A stretch of 64,000 bases of DNA from Pseudoscleropodium purum (lineage: Eukaryota > Streptophyta > Bryopsida > Hypnales > Brachytheciaceae). The notes under the pieces are model-generated. The model was not told the origin of the DNA and made no database searches. It worked only from the letters and a program-made list of their open reading frames with translations. The position numbers were made by a program, and so were the translations under genes. Location of the stretch: positions 8,868,501 through 8,932,500 of the forward strand of contig OZ017796.1 in NCBI GenBank assembly GCA_963969395.1, read 5' to 3'. Positions 48,701-60,429 of this stretch are shown in pieces (position 1 is the stretch's first letter; each line of letters opens with the position of its first letter).

Positions 48701-50363
48701 TAACGGGAATTGTTCTTAAAAGATTGGCTTTTTCTCATCTCAGCAGCGAGGAAATCATGGCGTACCCGTTGGTCAAAGGAATCGCTGGCAGGTACCATTT
48801 TTTATTGTTGGAATGGTTGAATCTTGCCTTTTCTGACGTTGGGAGCTGATCCCGAGTATTGTGCCGTTTAACTAAATTTAGGAGGTAATTTCATTAGTCT
48901 TGGAATTTTCGGTCATGTTATGGTACTGAATCTACTAGATCTACAATCAGGTCTTCTAGCCAGTTATTGAGCAACTCATCGTTGGTTCTGAGTTATGAAT
49001 AAATGAATGTTTCTTTATGGGTCACTGGAGTTGACATCAACAATGATGTGTAGGGTAACGGTTATGGAGGGAATGGCAACTACAACCGTCGTGGAAGAGG
49101 TCGAGGCAGTCACAACGGAAGAGGCGTTGGGGTAAGTTTCAAGATATCTATTATTCTTCACCCCCTGTTTCACTTCCTCTGTACAGTTTTATACTGGTAG
49201 AGCATTGTCTTCAGGTATTTGCTACCCGAGTTTGCGCAATGTGTTGTAGATTTGCGTAAGAGCACGAGGGGTCTGTGGCTGACTTGGTCGCTGGTTGTCG
49301 TTGTGTTTATCAGCTGGCGAATCCCACACAGCAGTTCACTGAGGACTTTGACTTCTCAGCCATGAACGAGAAGTTCAACAAAGACGAAGTCTGGGGAACA
49401 CTTGGAGGGAAGGATGATGAAGAGGAAGATGATTTTGATGATGGACATGTTGAAGACGAGGCAGCTGATTCTACTCAGTCAGATGCTGCAAAGAAGGTAA
49501 TCCAGATCTTTGGTTGCGGAACACTTTATGGATCGCATAATTGAATCGTCAGAGTGGAAACGCTGGGAGAATGCAAGATCTGTTTGCTTGTGCTGTGGGG
49601 TGTGGAACTGCTACGTCTCTTTCTGTTTGTAAGAGTATTATAGGCATGCTGAAATCATGATTACTTGGATAGTGCTCGAACAGTGGATGTCGGTTTTGTT
49701 GTTTGTGTGGTTGACTTTAGGGCATGGTGGTTAATGCATCAGGCTCTCTATAACAAGGACGATTTCTTCGACTCTCTATCTTGTGATGCAATTGAAGGGG
49801 GTCGTGCAGAACGCACTAAATTCTCTGAGCAGCGCAAGATCGATACCGAGGTATATTTACGTGATTGACTTTGAGATCTGATGTAATATTGATAATGAGC
49901 TTATGACGTCTCTAGGTGCATACCCACATATGTGACCAGAGTTTCACATTGTCTGCTCCTGTCAATGAATTGAGTAACTTTTTGGCAAATCATGTCCATT
50001 TGTTCTCTCTTCACCTGTAGTATGATGTGTCTGGTGCTCTGGCTTTTTTTGGCTCCTATTTGGTAGTTAGAAGTACAACTGGGCGCCATGAAACGAAGTT
50101 GGTTCGGCTATACTGTCATGGCCGCGACAGACATAGAGCAGTGCATAGAACATTTTAATGGTGAAGATTGACTGGTGTTTTGTGAATCGCAGACATTTGG
50201 AGCTTTCCCAGTTAGGTCACGCGGGGGCCGAGGTGGCCGTGGAGGACGCCGTGGTGGCTACAGGGGTGGCTATTACGGTGGAGGGAGTTACGGGATCGGC
50301 AGAGGTGGCGGCTATGGCAGAGGCCGTGGTATGGGCCGTGCCTCGTCTGGCGGCGGTGTATGA
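45743..50363 (+). CDS. DCP5: DCP5 / LSM14-like mRNA decapping and translation repressor
   Basis: P-body protein of the Scd6/Rap55/LSM14 family, which binds the decapping complex and represses translation. Ten exons: 45743-45881, 46654-46754, 46904-46993, 47248-47814, 47939-48487, 48747-48791, 49054-49131, 49314-49496, 49743-49850, 50193-50363; 2031 nt, 676 residues (Arabidopsis DCP5 is about 610). The N-terminal LSm14 domain covers residues 9-85 ([50 protein letters not shown]). Proline-rich (about 88-260) and Ala/Ser/Pro-rich (about 260-480) disordered regions follow, then a short RGRGRG patch, the FDF box ([20 protein letters not shown], about 531), the FFD box ([11 protein letters not shown], about 587), the TFG box (TDTE-TFGAF, about 617) and a C-terminal RGG tail. 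All junctions are GT-AG with matching phases. MGRGGG is the first in-frame ATG. Confidence 0.95.
48741..48746 (+). other. NAGNAG tandem acceptor in DCP5 (exon 6)
   Basis: The intron ends CAGCAG before CGAGGAAATC. Either AG keeps frame, adding or skipping one Gln before RGNHGVP. A similar AAGCAG precedes exon 4 (47242-47247). Confidence 0.6.
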
Positions 50364-51000
50364 CTAGTTGTTCTCCCCATTGCGGTAGGGGGTTCTGATG
50401 TAGCGATCGCATCTAATGTGAAGATTTGATGGGGATCAAGGATGCTATAATATGCTTTTGAAGTGGGGAGGGGTGTGTAGGTTTTGCCGTGTAGATGTGG
50501 AAGATCCTATAGACGATTGTGGATTTGCGGTGCTGGCTTTTGGCTTACTGTCACAGAAGAAACGTGGCAGTGGAAGAATGTTAGCGGGTGAGGGGGAGGG
50601 CGGCACCCTCAGAGAAGGTGGATCTCTGGGTGGTGTATGTGCCTCTCGCCCTTCTCTCAGTCTTCTGCTACTTGGGATATACTCGGTTTGGAATTTGGCC
50701 AAGCGCTTGGAACTTCTGCAGTCTGGAAAGATAGAACAACACTTGAGTGGTTTCTGTCGGAACGATTTGGAGTGAGAGTTTTAATTCGCTCCAATTCCTG
50801 AGATACGCTGCATCAAGGATGTGGAGAGTGAAAGTTGGGGGGGGGGGGAGCTGTAGGGGACACAGGGGTTAGTCTTAGGCTACTGCACAGATGGGACATG
50901 GAACGTCGGATTCACCATCGTATGTGTATATCGTTTTGGAAGTTCCGGTGGTGGAAATCTGTTGATGGGGAATAAACTCTTTCATTGCTTCAGTTTGTCT
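50364..51000 (+). other. DCP5 3' untranslated region
   Basis: Gene-like composition continues past the stop. A perfect AATAAA at 50971-50976, followed by T-rich sequence, is the best poly(A) signal, giving a 3' UTR of about 630 bases. A run of 12 G lies at 50837-50848. Open frames within it are unrecognised. Confidence 0.6.
50971..50976 (+). terminator. Poly(A) signal AATAAA, DCP5
   Basis: Canonical hexamer about 610 bases after the stop codon, with T-rich sequence (TCTTTCATTGCTTCAGTTTG) downstream. Confidence 0.6.
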
Positions 51001-53690
51001 ATTTATGACCGTTATGCATTTTCAGAGTTTTCGGTTCTATTTTAGTTCTCTGGAAGTTTACGTACTCTAGTTCAGATTATGGGCAGTAGCCAGATTGCTG
51101 TTTGTTCGGTTTTGTAGGGTGTGCCACCACTAGGAACTCTGATGGCTGGATCTATCTGTCTTATCCTATTTTTTAGCAGATGATCAACACTAAACTAAGA
51201 AATCAAAAGGAAAAAAATATAAACCAACTCCTTCACAAGCGTTTTTAGACTTTTGAGCTCATAGATTCAGTCGTATGTGGAAATGGGCGTACAACCGAAA
51301 TTCACAAGGGAGACCACTGGATTCAACCTTGTGACAAACGACCGAGGGCTTCCTTAGGCTTGTATTGGTGGAGTATAGAAAGTACCTTTGTGTTCCTTCT
51401 TCATTGTGGAATGTACTAAGGTAAACCTGTCTATGATGCACAGAATGGCTCGTCTGTTCTATTGCCATTAACAAAAAAAGATCAGGTTTTTTTTCATACA
51501 AAGACAAATGTGAGAAATGAAGGAAGCAAGTAGAATTTTATTTTTTCAACAAAATATGAATTTTTTATGAATTTTGAAGTTTGCTGTCTAGTTGGCCCAA
51601 AAAAGTCTGTAGACTACCCAAAATCAGCAAAAAAGTGTTTCCATGATGGTCATCTTACCACCCAAAGCAGTCATAACATTCCCTAACATGGTTACAAGAT
51701 TTCCTAACATGGACAAACATAAACAAATAAACAAATCACTTTTTACACTAGAAAGGTGTCATTGTTCTATGACAATTATTAATAACTTCATAACCATATC
51801 CCAAGGCTTTGATGACAACTGCAAATCAACCTAATGCAATCTTTCATGGGTTGATAGAAGACTATAATGGGGGAGCAACCTTCCATTTTTAAGAAAAAGT
51901 TTCTCATGGATCAATAGAAGATTGTAATGGGGGAGTTCCCTAGGTGCCTATCATGGGTGATTTGTTTGTCATAGGCAGATTTACCTTATAAGAACAACCC
52001 CTTTCTGATCACCCTTTCATTTTGGTACTATAGGGTGGTCTAATTCTATTTAGCTAGAGATGAATAGTGATTAATTATGGCATAGTTCTTGATGTAGTTG
52101 TGGTTCATTATAATTGGCTTCAATGATTAATTATGGCATGGTTCTCAATGCAATTGTAATCATTATGATTGGCTCCAAGATTCAATATTGCAACCAACCT
52201 TTAAGTTGGAGATAAGGAAGTCTATATCACCAATGTGTGAGGAATAGAATCTTTAACTAAAAAATTGATAGTAATTATTTTGATTGTTTTGAGAATTGAA
52301 ATTTTGAAAAATTATGGAATCTTTCTAAACTCTATTTGTATACATAAGAAAGTTTCTGCACTTACAATTTTGAAAAATTATGAAATCCTTCCAAATTCTA
52401 TTTTTGTACACAGAGAAAGTTCCTGCACTTACAAAATTTGTATAACTCCTCAAGTGGTAAAGAATAAGTCAGCTCCCTTAATATTGGTGGAACTTAGTCT
52501 CCTACTTCTATGTGCACTAATGATAGTTGGAACTCTTCTTGTGCTTTAGTACTTTTTTGGTTCACTAGGCTTCACATATAAGTCCACCCTTAGGTATGTT
52601 GATGATGATCCACTGTACATTTATGTAGACCCATATCCTCTTGGTTCAACTACCATACTAGCCTCTTCCACATATTGAATTGAGAGGCCAAGTATGCTAA
52701 AACAATTGTGGTATTTCATACTTTATAGGAAAGAGTTAATGTTCAACTTAGATAAAATAAAATGTATAGTTCGTCCATAGATGACAATAATATTGTAATC
52801 TTAATCCCTATAGAATAAAAAAATTATTGTAACTCTTAAATATATATACACCAATGATTTATATAATGGAGAATTCTTCTTTCTTTGCATTGATACATTA
52901 TATGATTGTTTAGAAGCCTCTTCAATGAACATTAATTGGATGAAGCTATGTACTTTTCTAAGTATTCAACATCCAACTAGTAAATGGTGGGAAATTTAGG
53001 ATAATTGTAAAAATGTTGACCATATAAAGATAAGACAAAAGACCTATGAGAAGACCCCCCATGGCAAACTAGACCAGTTGTAGGTCATTTTGAGCTTGGG
53101 TGGGTCACTTAGTGCATTTTAGAAACTATACAAGGCATAATATACAAATAGGGCTTTATTTGTTTGAGATAAAATTTATAAAAAAAAATTTACAAATAAA
53201 TTATGAGGCATGACAAATCTGTTGAATCTAATACAAGGGGACATGACAAATTAGGATAACATTTTTATATGTATGTATAAGAATGTATTCAACAGCTCCC
53301 TTTTATTTACATATTAGCATATATCATTTGCCAAGACCTTGTTCAATGTTTCCCATCAAGGCTTTTTATTTTTATTTTTTATGAGATGCTGGAGTAGCGA
53401 TGTAAAATGTTATAGGACTTGGTGCTTCAAATTTCAACATTCATTCACATATTGGATAGAAAATATCACATTAGCACATATCACATGTCCATAGTTATAT
53501 TTTTATCCACAATCCAGAGATTTTTTTTTAATTTGAAGTATTCTAAAAAAAATCTTCATGTTTTGTTGCCATTTTTTAGCCAAGTTATTTTTTTGCTAGT
53601 GTAATTTAGCACAAAAAAGCCAAAATGAAAGCCATGTTTCCCATTTGTCATTTGATCTTTGTCTTCAATGGGAAGACAATAGTTTCTACC
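51001..53690. other. AT-rich intergenic DNA
   Basis: No coding match. Composition falls back to the AT-rich background after about 51.5 kb. An imperfect local duplication occurs near 52.3 kb (TTTTGAAAAATTATG and TTCTA.TT.TGTA). Nothing else. Confidence 0.5.
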
Positions 53691-54335
53691 CACAAGTCAT
53701 TAACTTAGAAAACTTAGAGTAAGGTAGGAGGCTCAAGCTCCTATTGAGCATTAAAAGCAAACATGATTTAGATGTACATTTTACTTTCTTCAATGTACCA
53801 AATATGCACTTTTCAACAAGTGGTCGCTTTTGATGACTACAAATGACCACTTTTTTCTAACTTAAAAAATTTGTAACTAAGGTAGGAAGTTCTAAAAATG
53901 TACAGGTTCTAAAAGCATACACCTTCTTAAATATACAATTCATGTACATGTTTCCTTTTTGTAGCCTTTAGCCATGTACAAACAATGTACATTTGAGGAG
54001 GTGGATGCTATTAGAGCCCTTTTCCACTTCCACTTCAAAATTTCATAACTAATTCCACAAAGCTCCGAAAAAAATATGAAACGACTTGCTTTAGATGTCA
54101 ATTCTACTTGTTTTTCAAGGAAAATTTATTGAAAAATAATTGAAGAAGTTTCACCTCCCCCAAAATCAGTTCTAGCTCTTAAATGGTCGGCTTATGGACC
54201 TCCTACCTTAATTCCACAAGGGTCCAAAAAATATGAAACAACTTGAGTTAGATGTCAAATCCACTTGTCTTTTAAGGAAAATTTACTGAAATTTTTTTCA
54301 AGATGTTTAGCCTCCCCAAAATTCAGTTCCTACTA
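53690..54335. repeat. Dispersed repeat, inverted relative to 60.47-60.70 kb
   Basis: TTTCTTCAATGTACCAAA, AAGTGGTCGCTTTTGATGA and ATATGAAACGACTTGC.TTAGATG are found here and, reverse-complemented, at 60470-60700. The part from 54050 to 54330 is an imperfect tandem duplication of about 170 bases. Confidence 0.6.
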
Positions 54336-54388
54336 TTCTCTTGCTTGTATTCCATTATAGAATTTGAATTGAAGAGTATCCTTAGTCC

Positions 54389-54924
54389 TTAGTACTTGTA
54401 TTGCTCAAGACAGCATTGCAAGAAATTATTCTCAAACCAGAGATGGAAGATTGACTTGAGAGTTGCATTGGTTTGCAAAAGGCAAGCGTAGCTTTCAAAT
54501 TGTTCATTTAAAGACTCTTGAATTTCATGGCACATGAGTTTATGCTTCCCATGAAACAAGGCTTCTTTCACTGTAGAAAGAGGCCTTGAATGCAAGCTTG
54601 CCTACGAATTGTGGCTTACAAAACTACAAATTGTTCATATTACAACTCCCTATTGAAGGATCCTTGCTCAAGCTTCTCTATTGAAGAATGTGTTATATAT
54701 ATATATATGAAATTTTTTTGATGATAAATAAGTATATCGCAGTCACAAAGTTCTAAAGCCCCTACATTGGATATTGTTTCTTGTGAAAGATTTATTGTAA
54801 TACTACTAGAGTTTTCTAATTGTTGAGTTGTTTCTAGATTGAGGAGATTCTTACAATTGATAGTTTTCAAGAGATGAGAACATTTGATATAGAATAATAA
54901 GAGAAGAACATAACATTTATCCAA
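54389..54924 (-). pseudogene. Two unrecognised open segments, possible gene remnants
   Basis: The minus-strand frame 54924-54640 includes LLKTINCKNLLNLETTQQLE and ITINLSQETISNVGALELCD, which has a leucine-rich-repeat feel. The frame 54595-54389 includes EALFHGKHKLMCHEIQESLN and TLKSIFHLWFENNFLQ. Both look more protein-like than background, but I cannot assign a family, and neither has clear exon borders. Confidence 0.2.
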
Positions 54925-54929
54925 AGACC

Positions 54930-55140
54930 ATCATGAATATAAAATGTTGGAGTAATTATAGTGTGTACATCATATAACATAAGATGAGAACGAGTAGAAA
55001 CATAGCATAGGATGAAAGTATTTGTTGTTGAATAATAAGAAAAGAGCACAACATTGACCCAAAGACCATCATGAATAATAATTATTGGAGTAATCACTAG
55101 AAGAAAATTGTATTGAAATAATCACTAGAAGAAAATTGTG
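54930..55140. repeat. Outlying units of the 130 bp array
   Basis: TTGGAGTAATTATAGTGTG followed by ATAACATAAGATGAGAAC, and GACCATCATGAATA, match the array at 57.1-58.2 kb. Confidence 0.7.
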
Positions 55141-55282
55141 TTGGAGTCAACACAATCTACATAACATTTCATTTTTTTCCACAACAAAATTTCATGTTGG
55201 CAATAGGACATTAGGAGCAAAGTAGGGCCATCAGGAAGGCTGCATGGCTTTCTGAAAATTTGAGTGGGAATTTGCTTTCACC

Positions 55283-55559
55283 CATTAGAAGAGTTTTTTG
55301 GGGGTCCAGAAGCTTGTTTCGAGCATGTTCCCCCGCAGCTATTCCCCACAGCGAGGGGAATGGCTTGCTGTCAGAATTTTTTTTCCATAAAATAAAAAGA
55401 AATAAAGAAATAATTTTAGTCTCCAAATGCAAAAAATAAAAAATAGTCAATGACGTGGCATGGTCTCAACCACATCAGACCGCTGCGCCAAACCTGTTTC
55501 CTGTGTTCGCAGGTTGTGATAACTTGCAAGCATCCAAAGGCCCCAAAAATCTTCTAATG
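55283..55559 (+). mobile_element. CATTAGAAG-type MITE, copy 3
   Basis: 277 bp from CATTAGAAGAGTTTTTTG to CCCCAAAAATCTTCTAATG; the tips pair over about 20 bases. Collinear with copy 2 at 32.7 kb. No matching flanking duplication. Confidence 0.75.
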
Positions 55560-55818
55560 CAAAGGCAAGCAACACAAATCTTTGCCTGGACAATCCAGAT
55601 CAAAGCACGATTCAAAAATCAAGCGGCTAAAAGCAAAAGTTTAAATTCTTTGCCCAAGATGCACTGGAGTGTAATATGATGAGCTTAGCTTTCCCTCCAT
55701 TTTCTTATTGGTCAGATTCTTCAGCTTTCCCACCATTTCAGGGTTTTTTCTATTAGTTCAACTGCCATTAAAAGAATTTTTTAATTTTTTCTAATTTTTG
55801 TTTCACATGGAAATTTAA

Positions 55819-56725
55819 TCCCTAAAGGACTAGCATGCATTTTTTGGCAATATAGAATTTTTGGGTGTGTACAATATATGTGACTAGAGATTTTCATTTT
55901 TTAAGCTAAAATTTTAGTAGAAGGTGGGAACAAGGAATATCTTTCATATGCACTAAATTTGATTACATATGGAATATGAGTCAAAAGAAATGGTCTAATA
56001 ATTTCTTTTTTTATAAATGGACAGTTTAGATAGATAAAGAATAATCACTTTTCTTAGAAACAAAAATTTTTAATTGATTTTTTAGAATTATATTTAAATG
56101 GAAAGTTTTGAGTCATTCCATTTTCAGCAATGAATCAAATGTTATGAAGTTTTTTTGTTTGCCAGCAACATGGATTCTTTACTCTAAAATAAACTTTGAA
56201 GTCTTTTACCTTACTCAATTTTCAATATTTTTGGAAAAAATAAAATCATAGGATGTAGATTGTTTATTATAACATTGCAACCATTAGGATGGGCATTTTT
56301 CAATTCCATAATCAAATCCTTAATAATTTAATATTTTAAATCATTCTATACTATTATCTATTTACTATTTTTTCCTATATGTTGTACAATTTCAAGTGAT
56401 TCAAAAAATTTCAAGCGTGTAGCCAACTTGTCTAGGAAAAAGAATTTTTAAAGAAGCACCACCATTTTGGATATTTTTTCATAGAAAAGTGAGCTTGTGA
56501 ATTGCAATTGCCTTGTTCTTTGCAAGGTCAAAAAATGATTTTGGTGAATTTGAATGCTTATATCTTGCAATCCAAGTGGTGGAAATTTCTGAAATTCTTA
56601 GCACATGTCCTCAATTCAACATCCTACAAGATTTTACGGTTACATGTGTCAAAAAAAATTCAGAATTTTTGTACTTGTACTAAAAATGGCATTTTTTGAA
56701 CGTTTTTGGTGAAAACATAGTCACT
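55819..56725 (+). mobile_element. TTAA-family repeat, copy A (3' end missing)
   Basis: Begins TTAA-TCCCTAAAGGACTAGC and is collinear with copies B, C and D through CTATATGTTGTACAATTTCA, AGCCAACTTG and GTTACATGTGTC to GTGAAAACATAGTCA. It then departs from the others before the terminal AGGGG-TTAA. Confidence 0.65.
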
Positions 56726-57100
56726 ATTTCAATTTGAGTAAGACTTGATTGTTGCCTATCGGCCACCAAACCGAGTGATGATTCTCATGTAAAAATGTTT
56801 GATTGATTATGCCAGTAATTTCCAATAATAAAAATTGATTAACCATATGTCATGCTGAATTACTATCAAACGGTCTCAGTAAATCAAATGAATAGCCAAA
56901 TAAAGAAATTGTAAAACAGAAAGAAGCCCTCTCATTAATCAGACATGTGAGCTGGACAATTAATTGTCCAAGTCATCCATTATTTTGCAGAACGGGTAGG
57001 CTATAAAATTAGTACTCGGGTAGGGCTGCAATATTGAGGCCCTATTATGGCCCCACGTTGTTTCTAATGAAAATGCCATGTTCATTGTGTTGACTCTAAC
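56726..57100. other. Short spacer
   Basis: AT-rich, no feature recognised. Confidence 0.5.
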
Positions 57101-57104
57101 AAGT

Positions 57105-58200
57105 GTTTTTTCTAGTGAATTATAGTGTATATGTCACAGAGCATAAGATGAGAACGTGGATTTCACTATTGAATAATAAGAGAAGAACATAACATTGACC
57201 CAAAGACCATCACGGGTATATAAAAATTGTTGGAGTAATTATAATGTGTACGTCACATAACATACAATGAGAACAAGTGGACACATCACATACAATAAGA
57301 ACATTCACTATTGATTAATAAGAGAAGAACATGACATTGTCCCAAAGACCGACCATTGCAAATATCAATAAAAATTGTTGGAATAATTATAGTATGTCCA
57401 TTGCACAACGTACAATGAAAACATCTGCAATTGAATAATAAGACAAAAAGAACATGACATTACCCCAAAGATCAACCCTTGCAAATACCAATAAAAATTG
57501 TTGGAGTGATTGTAGTCTTTCCATCACATAGTATGCAATGTGAACATTTGCTATTGAATATTCAATAAGACAAATGAACGTAACATTGACCCAAAAATTG
57601 ACCATTGCAAATATCAATAAAAATCGTTGGAATAATTATATAGTCTTTCCGTCAAAGCCCATACAACGAAAACATTGGCTATCGAATATTTAATAAGACA
57701 AAAGAACATAACTTACATTGACTCCAAAGATTGACCGTCACAAATATCAATAAAAAAAATCGTTGGAGTAATTGTAGTGTTTCGTCACATAGCATACAAT
57801 GAAAATATTGGCTATTGAATATTTAATAAGACAAAAGAACATAACTTACATCGATCCTAAAGATTGGCTGTTGCAAAATATCTATTAATAAAAATTACTG
57901 GAATAATTACAGTGTTTTGTCGCGTAGCATACAATTAGAACATTCGATATTGCATATCTAATAAGACGGAAGAACATAATAATGACCCCAGAGATAGACC
58001 GTCATAAATATTAATAAAAATTTTATTGGAGTAATTATTAACAATATTTTATTGCATAACATACATTTAGAACGTTTGCTTTTGAATACTTAATAAGACG
58101 AAAGAACGTAACATTGACCCCAAAGATGGACCATCACAAATATCAATAAAAATTGTTGGACTAATTTTTAGTGTTTCTGTCGCATAATATCATGTGAATG
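57105..58200. repeat. Tandem array, about 130 bp unit, 8-9 copies
   Basis: The phrase TTGGA(G/A)TAATTATAGTGT with CA.A..ATACAATGAGAAC starts units near 57231, 57379, 57501, 57629, 57764, 57898, 58026 and 58157 (spacing 122-148). Each includes TAATAAGA..AAAGAACATAAC, GACCC.AAAGA, and CAAATATCAATAAAAATTG. Units diverge by substitutions and small indels. Confidence 0.9.
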
Positions 58201-58536
58201 TGAGTAATGACTAGTGATGGGTGAGTGCCTTTTTTGTGCAGATTTTTTGAAGTTGAAAGCATCTAGACTCAAAAACTCCAGAAGAAGAGTCCAGTCAAAT
58301 TCAAATGCTTTGCAATTGCTATTGCTAGATCCAACCGCCACGTGGCATACGTACAATATGTAACTACGTGCCCAAAGTACGAGCTTCGGGGTTTTTGGAG
58401 ATCTGTTGCACGGAATGTTGTACTTGCACCTTTCGGTCATGTACTTGTGTTCGTGCAAAGCACGATAAGGTAGTCTGCTCGGAAAGCACCCGAGGGGACC
58501 AAAAGTGTCCTCACGTGGTTTGAGTGGAAGTCCCAT
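58168..58536 (-). CDS. Unrecognised 122-codon open frame
   Basis: The frame is open on the minus strand in a segment of nearly balanced GC directly after the tandem array. The product (from MGLPLKPREDTFGPLGCFPS) is unrecognised. A CACGTG (G-box) palindrome lies within it near 58340. It may be unique low-copy DNA rather than a gene. Confidence 0.2.
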   Translation of the reverse strand: MGLPLKPREDTFGPLGCFPSRLPYRALHEHKYMTERCKYNIPCNRSPKTPKLVLWARSYILYVCHVAVGSSNSNCKAFEFDWTLLLEFLSLDAFNFKKSAQKRHSPITSHYSHSHDIMRQKH

Positions 58537-58790
58537 TTGATGAAGTGTTGCAACTTTAGCATCCCATGTCCGAATTCAATAAAAATCTGTTGGGAAATAT
58601 GTGCTCTTTTTTTTTGTAGTTTGTGTGGTAAAAAATTTCACGTCAATATGAGATGTATTAATTTTTTTGGAAGTCATTTGAAGTTCAGGGGGGGATTTTG
58701 AGTTCAACAAAACTGCATTTTGATGAATGCAACTTCAGGGGCTTTGTATCTCCTTCATGAAATGTTTGGTTTCTATAAAAATTTGGTGAG
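58536..58790 (+). repeat. Tandem units a and b (first part), about 187 bp
   Basis: Unit a starts TGATGAAGTGTTGCAACTTT and includes TTCAATAAAAATCTGTTGGG and GTGTGGTAAAAAATTTCA. Unit b starts TGATGAATGCAACTTCAGGG and includes TTCTATAAAAATTTGGTGAG, where copy B interrupts it. Confidence 0.7.
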
Positions 58791-58794
58791 TTAA

Positions 58795-59746
58795 CTCCTA
58801 AACGTTCAAACTGCGTTTTTTTGGCAACATAGAAATTTTGGGCAGCTCACCATGAATGGATTTTTTATTTTTATTTGCTGAAATTTTAACATGACATGTG
58901 CCAAGGGAGTAGCTTTAAGGCCCAACAATTTTCATAACTTTTGACTACATGGTTAAAAAGTTACTGTATGATATGTACTTTTCTGTAGTCAATGGCAATC
59001 CAGGCAACAAAAAAACTTCTTTAAAATTTTTTTTTTTTTGAGAAATTAAAATTTGAAATTGATTCTCTAGATTTAAATATACTTGGAAAGTTTTGAATCA
59101 TTCCATTTTGATCAATGAGTCAAAAGTTATGTGGAGTTTTAGTTTGTGGGAGTTTGCGGGTCCTTATTGAATCTCTACTCTAAAACAAACTTTGAAATCC
59201 TCTATTTAACTCAATTTTCAACATTTTTGAAAAAAAATAAAAATATTGGATGTATATTGTTTATAACAACATTGAAACCATTGGGATTCATTTGGCATTT
59301 TTCAATTCTATAAATAAATTGTTAACAATTTAGTATTTTGAATCATTCTCTACTCCTTTTTACTTACTATTTTTTTCCTATATGTTGTATGATTCCAAAT
59401 GACCTGAAAATTTTCAAGCATGTAGCCAACTTGACTTAAAGAATGAATTCAAAGAGTAACCATCATTTTGGACATTTTTTCATACAAATAAGACCTTCTG
59501 AAGTGCAGCTGCCCGGATTTTCGCAGGGCCAAAAAATGGAAACATATCACTTCAAATGCTGATATTTTGCAATCTACATGGTAGAAATTTCTGAAGTTTT
59601 TTCCACATATTTTCAAACAAGTGTACTACAAGATCTTACGGTTACATGTGTCCAAAAATGTTTTTTTTTCTAAAATGTGGTACATGTACTAGAAATGACA
59701 GTTTGGAAGCAGTTTTGGTGAAAACGTAGTCAAAATCATTTAGGGG
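58795..59746 (+). mobile_element. TTAA-family repeat, copy B (complete)
   Basis: 952 bp. Left tip TTAA-CTCCTAAACG, right tip CATTTAGGGG-TTAA (TTAA at 58791-58794 and 59747-59750). If the element and one TTAA are removed, the flanks rejoin into one unit of a local 187 bp tandem repeat, which supports both borders. No open frame of note. Confidence 0.75.
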
Positions 59747-59750
59747 TTAA

Positions 59751-60050
59751 GTTCTTCCTAAAGACTAGTTTCTATGGTAAAAAAATTCATATCAATCCCA
59801 ATTTTTTGGATGTTTGGGAGCAATTTGAAGTTCAACATTTTTGAAACGTTTCTAGATTACAATGAACTTTGGTAGCTTATTACTTCTTTGTACAGTGTCC
59901 ATTTTCAATAAAAAATTTTAGGAAAAGTTGTACATAGTAGTCTAATTTGTGTAGTTAAAATTTCATATCAATCCAAGAAATTTCAAGTGAATGAGAAGCA
60001 TTTTAATAGGAGGTTTAAATTTTGATATATTTTTTGCAACTTTTTGTTAC
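59751..60050 (+). repeat. Tandem units b (rest) and c, about 187 bp
   Basis: GGTAAAAAAATTCATATCAA continues unit b. Unit c follows with AATGAACTTTGG, TTCAATAAAAAATTTTAGG and GTGTAGTTAAAATTTCATA. Confidence 0.7.
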
Positions 60051-60425
60051 TGTTTTTTGACATTTCAAAGCCATTATGCAAACACAATGAGTCAATTGAG
60101 TGATGTTTTCTTTCACCAATATGTTTGCATGTTGGTTTTGAAGCACTTTGTAGTTTAAAGTTTTTTCATTTTAGTGGGTTCAGAAAATGAATTTCACCTC
60201 CAAATGTATTGCAAGGAAAATTTCAGCATTGTTTTTCAACACTAGAACATTATTATCTTGCAATCTATGTGGCTGAATGACTCCAAATCTGACTCATATC
60301 ATCTATAATACATACACTACAAGATTGTATAGTTGAGATTTCTACACCGGAGTGACATTTAGACCTATAACACTTCAAAAGCAATGGTGTTTTTAAATCC
60401 AAAGAGACCCTAGGGCCTTGAAGGG
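60051..60425 (+). repeat. Diverged TTAA-family end fragment
   Basis: CTTGCAATCTATGTGG and ACACTACAAGATTGTATAG resemble the right half of copies A-D. It ends CCTTGAAGGG followed by TTAA (60426-60429), a family-like tip. No left tip was found. Confidence 0.45.
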
Positions 60426-60429
60426 TTAA

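Noticed and set aside
57105..58200. Regularly spaced repeats as a CRISPR array
   Set aside because: Whole units of about 130 bp diverge along their length. There are no constant short repeats with unique spacers, and the genome is eukaryotic.
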